Positions 34,803 through 52,581 of a DNA stretch of 64,000 bases are shown here, in pieces (position 1 is the first letter of the stretch; each line of letters begins with the position of its first letter). The translations under genes were made by a program, and so were the position numbers. Under the pieces are notes generated by a model. The model was given only the letters and a program-made list of their open reading frames with translations, was not told the DNA's origin and searched no databases. The stretch spans positions 4,474,001-4,538,000 of the forward strand of contig CM034108.1 of the NCBI GenBank assembly GCA_019914945.1, written 5' to 3'. This DNA is from Typha latifolia. Its lineage: Eukaryota > Streptophyta > Magnoliopsida > Poales > Typhaceae.

Positions 34803-35204
34803 TGTTAGATAAATTTAACCCGAATAGATTTTTGCATAGGGTAAAAATAGAGTGTAAATTTTAATTTTGATAAAAAGCTAAGTATTATATACAATGTTTT
34901 ATTTTTTAATAATATAAAATAAATAAATAAAGGAATACTTTTTTTCATATACTCAATAACAATTTTTGTCAAAGAAATTGTAAATATGAGATCTTTCTTA
35001 TAAGAATTTGAAAGATCTCATATTTACAATTTCTTTGACAAAAATTGTTATTGAGTATATGAAAAAAAGTATTCCTTTATTTATTTATTTTATATTATTA
35101 AAAAATAAAACATTGTATATAATACTTAGCTTTTTATCAAAATTAAAATTTACACTCTATTTTTACCCTATGCAAAAATCTATTCGGGTTAAATTTATCT
35201 AACA
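34803..35204. repeat. Perfect 195-bp inverted repeat (foldback) with 12-base loop
   Basis: 34803-34997 and 35010-35204 are exact reverse complements as far as I can check by eye, base 34803 pairing with 35204 and 34997 with 35010. The loop is 'TTATAAGAATTT'. The arms belong to a dispersed repeat also present at about 28400-28549 and, more distantly, in the TIRs of the element at about 42712-43142. A transcript would form a 195-bp duplex. The frame at 35008-35202 is a by-product. An assembly artefact at an inverted junction cannot be excluded. Confidence 0.92.
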
Positions 35205-35275
35205 AATAAGAATTTGAACATGAGTGGAGAATTTGAATCCCGGAGGTATTATGATTGATAATGCGTTAATTACGT

Positions 35276-35885
35276 TGACACTACCTGAATTATACTTACT
35301 TTTTATGGAGATAACAATGTCACCTAAAATTTACTTATAATTAATATATCACAATATTATTAATTTAAAAAAAAAATTAATTCTCTCTCCTAGTCTCTTC
35401 TTTTTTCTCCCTCCTTACTCTCTCTCCGGCGTACTTCACACTTCTCTCTCCTTATTCTCTTACCTCTCCTACGGGCTCGCGTCTCACGTGGCTCGACAAA
35501 CGGAGCTCACCGCGGCCTCCGCTCCCACGTGGCGCAGTAGTGAACTCGCCGTGGCCTCCCGTTCCTATGCGGCGCGACAGTTCGGGGCAGAAGGGAGGGA
35601 AAGAGAGAGGGAGAGAATAGACTGGTCACACGGTGAGGAGTGGAGGAAGAAGAATTTTTTTTTATTCTAATCTAATTAATGGTTTGCGTAAATATTATGA
35701 GGACATTTAGGTTATTTAATATTAATTACGTATGATATAACTGTAACGTAAGATGATTCGTCCAATTTTGCTGACGGTACACTAACGGAAGGGTGACATT
35801 AAAATTTTTAGAATATTTAGGGGTGACATTGTAACTTAAAATCGTTTAGGAGTTTAAAAATTGGGTATAGTTGAAGGGGTGTTCA
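35276..35885. mobile_element. Long-TIR non-autonomous element with GC-rich core
   Basis: The left end reads 'TGACACTACCTGAATTATAC' and on to 'AACAATGTCACCTAAAA'. The right end on the minus strand reads 'TGAACACCCCTTCAACTATAC' and on to 'TTACAATGTCACCCCTAAA', so imperfect inverted repeats of about 60-70 bases flank the element. The core (35390-35660) is CT-rich then GC-rich, with two 'CACGTGG' motifs (35487, 35526). The small frame at 35488-35670 has no domain. Best read as a Mutator-like or MITE-like element. Confidence 0.65.
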
Positions 35886-36668
35886 CTTAAATTAATTCGT
35901 GTTACCGTCACGCCTAACCCACCAGAGATTTTCCTTCAAATTCGGTGGCAATTGTGTAAAAAACCCAAATAAAAGGGCAATACTATGAGGTCCAGCCCAA
36001 AGTTTAATTGGGTTTAAAAGTTTCAGCCCATCAAGGCCCATTAACTGGGCCACCCTGAATAGGTCATCAAAACCAATCTCTTCCCGAACTCCTCCGTTCT
36101 CTTCGCCGCCGATCTCCTCACCGCTCTCTCTTCGTCATCCAGATCTCGATTCATTGATTAGACACGCAGTTTCTTGGTACTTGGACTCGTCAAGGAGGTC
36201 GTCGCCGGCGGACTTCCAACTCCGACGCGGCTTCGTCGATCAGGGTTTAGAGGGTTTGGGCGGAGTCGGTCCCCGGACTATAAAACGCGGTCTGCATCAG
36301 ATTTGTTTGTTTCTGGTTGTTTGATGTTGTTTGAGCTGAAAAGTTCTGAGATATGATAGTTTAAGTATTCAGGGCATGCTTACTATTAGAATTGTTGTTT
36401 TGTTTTAGATTTGTATCAGTTTTGTTCAGATTTTTCATCATGTTTTGCATGCTGAGTATTTTGTTGGATTGCAGAACTGACTGCAGAATTGGCAAATCTA
36501 GATTCGAATAAGAGCCTTACACTTTCGCTATTATGATTTGTTTAAATTTTATTCGGGTGCTAGTTTATAGAATTATGGCAAGGTTGGAACTTGGAAAGAT
36601 GGAAAAGAATAGTGCATCTGCTGTTTATTTCTTGTTTCATATCTCTTTCTACGTTTGTTTCAGCTGAA

Positions 36669-38645
36669 ATGTCAGAGAACAAGACGGTAATTGGTCTATC
36701 ATGGGCTCCAAAGATGCCTCCTTTATCTAACGGAGTAAAGAATAATGAGGCAAAGTTACGAATAAAAGAGTCTATTTGGAAGCCTGAGAATGAACTTGTG
36801 GATGGATTGTTTGTTCCTCCTAGGGACCCAAGAAAATTGAATATGTTGCTGAGGAAAAATGTGAAAGATACCGCAGGCGCTAGTTGGTAAGTTGATTCAC
36901 AACAAATCCTGTTGATTATTTTGTTATACATGGTTTTCGATAATTATTAGTGTCATAGGTTTGACATGCCTGCCCCAAATATCACCCCTGAGTTGAAGAA
37001 AGATCTAGAGATTCTCAAGGTGTGTTTCATACTACATTATTTGAAGTACCTGAAAGCAAAGTTCAATTTTCTTTTCAGCTATTTGTTTAATGCCTTAAAA
37101 ATGTTTTGAAACTAAGGAGAATATATCCAATTCGCAGGTTCTGGATTCTTATGTTTTTATTAAGTTTCCTTTATAGAGGAAAGAAAAGATGATTAGTTTC
37201 TTGAGCTTGTGGTGTTGGTGTTGGAAGGAGAATTGATAAGTAGGCGTATTTCTAATTTTCTCTGTGAATGCATACATGAATAGATGTGCATGCACTTGCA
37301 CATCCACCCATCCACACACACCCCAATACATATGTAAAGAGATAGGTTTGATTGTGAGAGAGGTGATGTATCTAAACATGGAATTAACACACCACAGTAA
37401 CATACAAATCTGAACAGAGTGAGGAATGCAGTTTATTATACATCTCAGCTTGTATTTTTATGTATTTTCACCATAAAGTTGAGCTTGATCTTTTGGATGT
37501 GCTAGATTCTGGAGAAGCATTTGAGGAGTGTGATTCTTTTAATATAAAATTTTGATATATTGAATGATATATCAAAATAACCTAAACTTGGTACTATTTG
37601 AGTGTTTGATACTCATTTTTACTCATTTTACCTTGCTTATATCCCTAATCTCTTTTTTTTTTCACTACCTTTAGCAAGTTCATATATGTTTGTTTTTGAC
37701 TTATTTGTCCATATTTGGTACTTAATTTGAGAGGAAGATTGTCATGTGGCTTAGATTTAGTTTCAGAAAATGCTTCTTAGTGAAATTCTTTCTAATTGGG
37801 ATATAACTTAGACAAACGTATGCTGGTTGTATTATTTATGATTTATCTGGATTTTATTGCGATATCACATTTTACCTGTGCTGCAGTTGAGGAGTGTAAT
37901 TGATCCCAAAAGGCACTTCAAGAAAGGGGAGAAGTCCAAAGCCCCACCCAAGTATTTTCAGGCAAGTCTCTTTATGCAAAGTAAATCGTTATCTCTAGTA
38001 CTCCGCACCATTTTATTCCTTGTTACTAACTGATATATGTGCGTATTAATAACCGACTTGTTTCCTCCTCATATGTTTAGGTAGGTACAGTTATTGAACC
38101 TGCCACTGAGTTCTTCTCAGGCAGGTTGACCAAGAAACAGAGGAAGATGACATTGGCTGATGAACTGCTATCTGACCATGCTCTTAAGGCTTATAGGTAA
38201 GATTGTCTATTAGAGTGAGTTCTTGGGCATCAATCATCAACTTTAAGTTTGATCTGGTTTCCGAGCTGAATATTTTCTTGGAATTGGATGGCAAGCTTTG
38301 GTTCACAAGGTTTAAGCCCCCAGACACATGCAAATCGAAATGTTTTATCATTACCAAATCTTCCTGTTCTGTCGTAGATACAAATCAGCTACTTGTTAGC
38401 AGGAGCTCTGATATTCTTTCCACCAAGTAACTTAATCCTTGTTTAGTGTTCTAAGTCTGCTCATTAGAAGATACAACTGAGTCTTTCTGATTGTTTTTTT
38501 GTGGATCCCTTCATCAATGCTTCCAATGTAATGCAGGAAGCGTAAGGTGCAAGAAATCGAGGAGATTCGTCAACCTGGCGGTGTCGACAAGTGGAAGATC
38601 AAGGGCAAAAAGTCATGGAAACGAGCCAAACATAGAAGAGAATGA
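36669..38645 (+). CDS. Fcf2-family pre-rRNA processing protein, 5 coding exons
   Basis: Exons 36669-36886, 36959-37019, 37887-37961, 38081-38196 and 38537-38645 join to 192 residues. The C-terminal two-thirds is the Fcf2 domain: 'WFDMPAPNITPELKKDLEIL', 'LRSVIDPKRHFKKGEKSKAP', 'KYFQVGTVIEPATEFFSGRL', 'KKQRKMTLADELL', ending in a basic 'KWKIKGKKSWKRAKHRRE'. Family members act in the nucleolus in the early pre-rRNA cleavages that make the small subunit. The start is the ATG just after the acceptor 'TTTGTTTCAG' at 36663; an upstream in-frame ATG (36591) lies in the leader intron and would add a spurious hydrophobic segment. The third coding intron has a GC donor (GCAAGT at 37962), see findings. 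A leader exon lies around 36060-36180. Confidence 0.93.
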
Positions 38646-38700
38646 TGTTAAGGATGATCTGTGCAAGCTACGGAAAATCATACATGTTGTTCAAAAGATT

Positions 38701-41000
38701 TAGATCCGGATCATATCTAGCACATTGGTAGTGATAGAGGCCCACATTTTGCCTTGTGATGTTCCATTTATGAGTTCCATCTACTTGTATTGGTACTAGA
38801 CCAAAATGTTCTTGGAAAGGAAAGATAATGGAAATGCTGAGAAACTGTTCAAACTTCAAACTTGTATCTTTCATCCTTCAGAAAAGAGACATGTAAGTGG
38901 ATACAAATCAAATACCACTGAACTTGAACAATTCAAACTGCTGTGCTACACTGGCAGTCTTTACATTTTTATAACCAGGAATTGGTTTTACTATTATGGG
39001 GGTTGGGGATTATCATTGATTAGCAGCCATGAAGAAGAAGGTACCATATGTAACAAAGCCATCTTTTCCCACAGGATGCAATGCATAAGGCATTCTTTGG
39101 GAACTTGAAAACATTTTAAGCAAAAGTTTCCTGTGTCATTTAACATGTAATTCATCAAGCAATTTTCCTTCTGCCTTAGCTAAATTTGTCAGTTTTACAG
39201 GGAATTTATTACAGCACATTAGGTGAACTATTTAAACCTATAAAAAGAGATGAAGTAAATTTAGATCTAACCATATGGGGATAAAATAATAATAATAATA
39301 ATAATTTCCCTATGCTTTTTATATCAGTTTTTCTATCTATCTTAAATGTGTTTTTGGTTTCTGAAAAATACTTTTCTTTAATAAAGTGACTCCTTTTAAG
39401 AAAAAAAAAGTTCAAAAGAAAAAATGAAGCTATTTCTGCAATCAAACATAAAAAATAAAGAAGCCTCTAAAAGTGAATTTTATTTTCTTACTTTTTAGCA
39501 ATCACACATATTGAGTCAAATACATTATTATACTTCTACAACTTTTCGTTTGAATGCAATCTTTGGCTTCAATTTACCTGTCTTTGATTTTCTATCCTAA
39601 AAAATATTACTTAGTTTGAACAAAAGCTATATCACTCTCTAACTTCTTGTATGACTAAGTTACCTCAAACTTTTTCTTCTATCCATATTTATTTAATAGA
39701 TTGACATTTCGATTAAAGACATTTTTAGATCTAGTTCCACTTAAAAATTTAAGGAGACATAGTAACACAAATAAAACTTTAGGGATAAAATAGTTTTCAT
39801 CTAAATTATAAGAGGTAAAATATATTTAAATCCTTCAAAAAGAATATATGTTGCAATGACATGCTTTGAATTTGACAGGGACAACTATAAAAAGTTGATT
39901 CTCTTAAACACGATAGAGAATCTAGATAGAGAATATGCAATTGCTCTTTAAGCTATTCTGATTAAAATTTGGGATAATTTCACCTAGATCTCATAAACTA
40001 TTGCTCATTTTCATATAGCTCTCATTTATTTTTCATGATATATTGACTCCTTAACTATAAAAATAAACCTCTAAAATGTCTCGTTATGTTAGTTATATGT
40101 TATAGTTTTTTTTGTTAAAAAATAGTATATGAGTGTCACACGATCGATTTTAAACTATCCAAAGGACTATTTTAGTTTTACCTTATAAAAGAAAAGAGAG
40201 AAAATAAAGTTAAAAGTAAAATAGTCGTTTAATATTTTCTGGTAACATCGTCAATGGGTGAGAAGTTTTTTATAATTTAGAGAATTATAATGCATACAAA
40301 AAAGGGGTTAAACCCTCTTTACCCTCTTGTATCTCATTCTAATTATAATGCATAATCTAATGTGATTCAATACATTATTTACTCTTGTCAAAAGGTAGAC
40401 TAACTCAAAATTATGTATACATGATTCAATACATTATACTTATGTGTAAAGTGAAACAATTAGAATTTTTATCAAAATTAACATATCATCTCATTTGACT
40501 TCCAAAATTAGTTGACCATCTTCATTTCCACTTTTTTTAATTACTTTTATGGATTAAAATATTCCTTTATATATAAACTAGAGAATAAGTTGAAAGATCT
40601 ATCTTTTAATCTAGTGCAATAGAAAAATAGACAAGTATTATTGTCTAAACCTAAATCCTTCTCCCCAAATAGATCATTGCTTATTAGAAATAATAAAAGT
40701 ATTTCATTAATTTTAAATATTCTATTAATGACAGTAATTAGTTTTACTAGTCATAAATATAGGGGGCTAAGTGCTGCTAGGTTGCCAAAGGCCAAGTCCA
40801 TTGATACTTTCCTTCGAAGTGCTAATAAGAGCTCATGGCCTAGGTGAGTTTGCTTTGGAAAGTGCCTACCAGCCTAACGGTGAAACACTAAGGTCTTTGG
40901 TGGTAAAAAGAGTTCACCTAGACAAATGGTATACTGAGATCTATGTACAATTATGTTTGAGCACTCTAATATGGGCACCCAAATGGTGCTTCTGACTAAA
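38701..41000. other. Fcf2 3' flank and repeat-rich intergenic DNA
   Basis: 38646-39110 is probably 3' untranslated region and flank. Beyond it the DNA is AT-rich with an AAT run near 39286-39305. Phrases near 39970-40080 ('CACCTAGATCTCATAAACTA') resemble the ends of other TIR elements in this window. 40740-41000 contains broken coding-like text ('YRGLSAARLPKAKSI') that may belong with the RNase H pseudogene downstream. No intact gene. Confidence 0.5.
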
Positions 41001-41352
41001 TGGAGTCCCTCCCCATTAGGTAGGGCTAAGATAAATGTGGATGGGTCATATAAGGGCCCTTAGCACAACAAGGCGGAATTGGATGGATTGTTAGGGACAC
41101 TAATGGTGAACTTTTGATTGTAGGTGTGAACCATGTGAAATTGGATGACACTGGCACAAAAGCAAAGGAGGCCCTTAGAGGGCTAAGGATGGCACAAGAC
41201 AAAGGGCTGCCTAGAGTTATTTTGGAATCAGACTCTCTTGAGTTAGCCTACATTTTGACAAGAGTAAATAATGTATTGAATCACATTAGATTATGTACAC
41301 ATGAAATTCTTATAAATTTAGACTTTTTTGTTGGGTTTAAGATAGGAGTGTA
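41001..41352 (+). pseudogene. RNase H-like (RVT_3) domain remnant
   Basis: The frame from 41001 reads 'WSPSPLGRAKINVDGSYKGP' and hits a stop. After a shift near 41070 it continues 'QGGIGWIVRDTNGELLIVGV', then 'KEALRGLRMAQDKGLPRVIL' and 'ESDSLELAYIL', running to 41352. The order (NVDGSY, G-rich strand, RD-NGE, E-A-L-GL, ESDS) is that of the plant RNase H domain found at the ends of LINE polyproteins. It carries at least one stop and one frame change and has no upstream reverse transcriptase next to it, so it is a dead fragment. Confidence 0.8.
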
Positions 41353-42251
41353 AATGAGCAAAGCTTGAGTGAGCTGGGCCTAGCTCGGCTTGGCTCGAGC
41401 TTGAGACAAGTTGGATAAAGCTAGCTCGGCTTAGCTCATCTCAAGCTTGATAGCTCAAGAATTTTTCATCTCTCACAAGCCCTAGGAGGAGGCGAGATGC
41501 CGGTCAAAGCCACATTAGAGGGAGAATGGGCATAGGAGGAAGCCAAGCAAGTTGGTGCGGTGTAGGAAGAGAACCTAGTTTGATTACAACAAAAAAAAAT
41601 CAATCTTTAGAACCAGAAATATAAAACTCAAGAGAAAATACTTTAGAATACCTAAAGTAGGTAAGAGAGTATGAAATATTCTACCATGCTCTCAACAAAA
41701 TTTTACTACAAAAATAATTGGAAGCCAACAACAAACTGATAATTAGAATTTTGAGCCAAATAATAAATTTAAACAAATTGTCGAATAGTTGTAACATAAC
41801 TAAATAGCCAACTCCAAACAATGTTATAACAAAGATTTAAGGGAGAATTCGAGTAGGGAAGATCAAATCCTAGTGCGAACTAGAGCACAATTTAGTGGCG
41901 TAGATCTTGAGATGGAGGATGACGACGCAGAAGAGATGGGTATAAAAGGAGGTTGAGCAGCAACAGAAAGAGAATGGACATAGGACGGGCTAAGTAGGTT
42001 AATGTCATGCGAGAAGAGAACCGACTTCGATCTCAAAGGCGGACGTGAAAATTTCGGTGATAGTGGTGGCGAGGTTGGCATGAATCCTAGGGCATCGTGG
42101 AGGAGTGGCCGGTGGATTTGTGCAAACGTCGACAAGGAAGAAGAAAGATGAGATGAATTTGGCATTTGGATGAGATATGTTTTGACATAGTGAGGTTTAT
42201 GGTTTTTTTATTAGAATCATTGGATCTAAGATCCAATAGTTCTTATAACTC

Positions 42252-42309
<58 letters not shown>

Positions 42310-42478
42310 ATACAATGATCGAGCCCTTATTGAGCCGAGCTCGAGTGAGTTGAGTTTGGCTTGACTTGGCTCAAATTCGAACAAAAAAAATCTAGCTCAA
42401 CTCGACTCATTTAGGGTTCGACTGATGCTTTAGACAAGCTGAGCTCATGAGCCAATGAGCTATTTGGTAGCTCTAGTT
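41352..42478. mobile_element. Inverted-repeat element with AGCTCG-rich ends
   Basis: The left end (about 41352-41460) and right end (about 42325-42478) are rich in 'GAGCTCGGCTTGGCTCGAGC'-type words in opposite orientation ('AGCTCGGCTTGGCTCGAGCT' against 'GAGCCGAGCTCGAGTGAG'). The interior includes a GC-richer minus-strand frame (41863-42165) with no recognisable domain and a (TA)n run at 42255-42307. This layout suggests a non-autonomous DNA transposon. Boundaries and target duplication are uncertain. Confidence 0.5.
42255..42307. repeat. (TA)n microsatellite
   Basis: A perfect TA run of about 52 bases inside the AGCTCG-ended element. Confidence 0.95.
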
Positions 42479-42711
42479 TAAAGTGATATGTCTATAGATA
42501 ATGTAACATGATAGCTATTAAGCTAGCAATATAGGAAGAATTACAACCTTATGAGAATTTAGTATTAGGAGAGTGAGACAGAGGAAATACTCCTCCCACT
42601 TAAGGATTTTATTTTATTTGACAACTTCGAGACTATGATAGAACAACTCTCTTAAGTAAATAAAAAATTGATACAAAAATAAGTAGGGGGTAAAGTGAAT
42701 TTTTAAAATAA

Positions 42712-43142
42712 AATTAACATATAACACTTTGCATTTTAATGAAATTGCAGTTTACACCATATATTTTAACTATTTATAAATTGAGTCCCCATAATTTAGC
42801 GAATATGTATAGGAAACACCTCAGGTTAGGTTTGAACTTAACACTATTTGGGCAGATGATAATATTCTATCAAATTTAATTTTTATAAATAAGATGGCTA
42901 AAATCTAAAATACCCTTATATTGGGTTGGATTATGTTAAATTGTGTATAGTTGAGTTGAGTATATATTAGGTAAGTATAACATAATTGAGGATAGTTTCT
43001 TAATCTTTTTAGTATAATTAATTTAACATAGGAGTTTGATTAAGTTTAGTTCGTTAAATTATAAGGATCTATTTACAAATAATAAAAATATAGGGTGCAA
43101 ATTGTAATTTCGTTATAAGCCTGGGTATCATATGCAAATTTC
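42712..43142. mobile_element. TIR element related to the palindrome family, upstream of SRP54
   Basis: The left arm ('GAAATTGCAGTTTACACCAT' then 'ATATTTTAACTATTTATAAA', about 42712-42803) and the right arm ('ATATAGGGTGCAAATTGTAA' then 'TTTCGTTATAAGCCTGGGTA', about 43055-43142) are imperfect inverted repeats of about 90 bases. The right arm word order (AGGGTG-AAATT-TAATTT...GTAT-ATA--CAAA) matches the arms of the 34.8-35.2 kb foldback and the copy at 28.4 kb. It lies about 350 bases before the SRP54 start, so it may reach the promoter. Confidence 0.65.
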
Positions 43143-43482
43143 CCTTTTGTTTTTTAACGAGTGGGTGCATGAGTAAATGGGCTATAGTTTCGGGGTGTTA
43201 GTGTAATTATCCCGTGAAATAAGTTATTAATCTATCTAGTCGAGCTCGCCTCCGACTCGCTCCGTGCAGGTCCGAGTCTATCCGAGATTCCGAGTTGAAG
43301 AAAAACAAATAAATCGAATTCTAATTTAATTTCTTCGTCGTTCTCCATCGACGCCCATCTCCCCCAAATCCCACCCTCTCCTTCCTCTCCTCTCAGCCTT
43401 CCTTCCTCCCACCTCCTCCTCCCAAAACCCTAACCCTTATCCTAATTCCCTCCTTGGGCGACAGATCAACAAGGTCGGCGCC

Positions 43483-49978
<6,496 letters not shown>

Positions 49979-52189
49979 AATCTAATCCAACACAAGTATT
50001 AGCACGGGAAAGACTAGTTTACAGATCATCAGCCATCCAGGATTTTTAGTTTCAATGGTCACCGTAAGGAAACACTGCAGAGAGCCGCGGTCCATCAAGG
50101 CTCAGTTGAATCATACATCTAGTTGTAGATTGAGAGCTGTATTCGCTGTAACCAATAGCCTATGGCATTGAGAAAGGCATTGAAATTTGTTTAACAAGTT
50201 TATTACTTGACAGATAGTTTGTTTGGTGAATGGCCAGACCAGGTTAGAAATGTGATTTTGGTGTTTATTCGGATGAAAGAATTGGATTGTAGCATCTGAA
50301 CTAATTTGAGTTGATAATTCTCAATTGGCTGGAGAGAGCGGGGAGTCTTGGACGTGCAAAAGATCATTGCCAAAGTACTTGCTCCGATTTCATGCAGGAT
50401 CTTGGACATAGGTAAATAAGTCATAATTCATATCTCTTGTATGTGAATTAGGAATCCTTCCTCAGTATATTAGGAATTAGAAAAAAATAATAATAATAAT
50501 TTCAACAAAGATATGAATTAGGAATCTGTTCCTTTCTTCAAACGAAAGGAACAGATTCTCGAAATGCCTTTTTAGATCTTCCTCAGTGTCTCAGTTATTT
50601 ACATAACGTGAGAAGCAGATGAATAATTATATGCTTTCGAAAGGTCTACCTTCGCCGTTGGAGAGAATTACCTGGTCTCGCCTCTTCTCCAACCAAAATC
50701 CGGCCTCTGCTTACAATCAAAATTGGAAGGCTGGAAGAGTAAACTTCTTTTCCATGCAACATATTTTGTTCTCATGAAGTAGGTTCTTGTTAAATTGTTT
50801 GGTTCTTAGTGGCATCCTAATGTACTTCATATCCTCATTTATACCCACAAACTAGTTAATGGCTCTACCATGGCTCTTAACATGTTAAAACTAGTTAATG
50901 GCTCATACTTTTCAGACTATCCTTTTGATACTCCAGGTGGTTGACTATGTATCTCTCTATTATGATCTATTTTACGGATAGATGTAACACTATAACTGCT
51001 AATAATCTCACTAGATAGGCTCTCTGTTCTCAATGTATGTTGTAAAGCCTGGTTAGGCCTACCTCTTGAAGCCTTATATAATTCTGAACATGAATGAATT
51101 TAGTCTACAGACTTTCTCTCTCTCAGAGAAAAAAAAAAAAAAAAAAAACTCTTAGGAACAGTATCCCTTAACCTAATATTTTTTGTTTGCATGTTAATAA
51201 TCATAGATCCTTTAAGGAAGGAAACACTAGTTTGAAGATTAATTAGAAGATAATATGAGAATGAGATATGCTTATCTTTATTATTTGGAGGTTATTATGA
51301 ATTATTTGATATCCGTATATATACTCTTAGCTAAAACAAATATATGAAAACTAGAATAACAATATTTTTTTATATATTTAAATTATTCAAATTTTAATAG
51401 TTAGGAGATTAAAGGCTTTAAAGGATATACATGCAAATTTCTCTCATATATATATATATAAAATATAAAGAAAAAAATCATAGAAGTAATAGATCGAATA
51501 TAATATAGCTCATATATAAAATTTACATGTTTATATATACAGGTATATAAGTAGAAAATTTATATATTAGATATAATAGCATTCTATGTAATTATGGTAC
51601 ATTTATATCTAAATAAACATAGTATCCCATTCGAATTATTCTTCTGAAACTATTCGATTCGAATACAATTCAAATTTAATACTGGCAATACACGAGGGCT
51701 TTATTAACAAAAGATTATTATAAATTATTTAAAGTGGTTCTAAAAAGTTACCAGAAAGAAAATCTTATTATTTTTTTTTGTAAGAAAAAAATAGTGATTA
51801 ATAGTTTATGCTTTAAAAGAGCGAGGGTTATTTTTTGTTATCATGACAACTTTTGTTAAGAATATTTCCTCAAAATCTAATCATAATGATAATTTTAGAA
51901 GATTTAAATGATTTTAGTGATAATTATGATATTTTTAAATGATACAATGATAATTATAATATTTAAAAAAATTTGGTGGCAACTATAGGTAAAAACATGA
52001 GATTTTTTTTACTATATTAAGTTTGTCACTAAGAATCAAGACCATAATTTTTAAATATAAGTTTTCTAATTCAATAATTTATGCAAATATTTTGAAAATT
52101 ATTTAGTAAATTGCTTAAATTTTGAGAGGGAGCGGAGAATTTTTTGAACTAAAATTTTTAAATATAAACCGCTGAATCGAAAAGTAATT

Positions 52190-52232
<43 letters not shown>

Positions 52233-52400
52233 TTTTGGACCGTAAAATAAAAAAAATAGTTTGGGAGGGTTAGTTTGGTAAAAACGAAGAAAAAACCCTC
52301 CCTAATAATAATAATACACCATTTTTACCAACTTCCTACAACTGTGCGTATTACCATTTTCCAAATCAAGAAGACTGTATCTCAACCGTTGGATCTTAAC
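49979..52400. other. SRP54 3' flank and intergenic DNA
   Basis: 49979 to about 50280 is likely SRP54 3' untranslated sequence. The rest shows no gene. It contains a strong short hairpin (50522-50558), a 20-base poly(A) at 51129-51148 that may be the tail of an unrecognised retroposon, and TA runs (51451-51461, 52199-52228). Sequence from about 52400 is the GC-richer leader of the CXC gene. Confidence 0.5.
50522..50558. other. Perfect 15-bp stem hairpin
   Basis: 'GAATCTGTTCCTTTC' (50522-50536) is followed after a 7-base loop by its exact reverse complement (50544-50558). It is not followed by a T run and sits about 550 bases beyond the SRP54 stop. It may be the tip of an old inverted-repeat element. 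Confidence 0.85.
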
Positions 52401-52581
52401 CTCGGGCCCAGAAAGCATAATCTCAAACCCTACATTCCAGATCTAAGGGCCCATATCTCTCACTGCCTCGATCTCTCTCTACACAACCTAACCTCCTCTC
52501 CTCCGTCGCCGTCTCCGGCGACAGCGGCTCCTCCTCCGCTCTCCGCCGCCGTGACGGTCGGATGCCTGTAAGTCGCTATCC

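Noticed and set aside
36591..36668. In-frame upstream ATG that would give Fcf2 a signal-peptide-like start
   Set aside because: A clear acceptor (TTTGTTTCAG) sits between it and the ATG at 36669, and a secreted form does not fit a nucleolar family.
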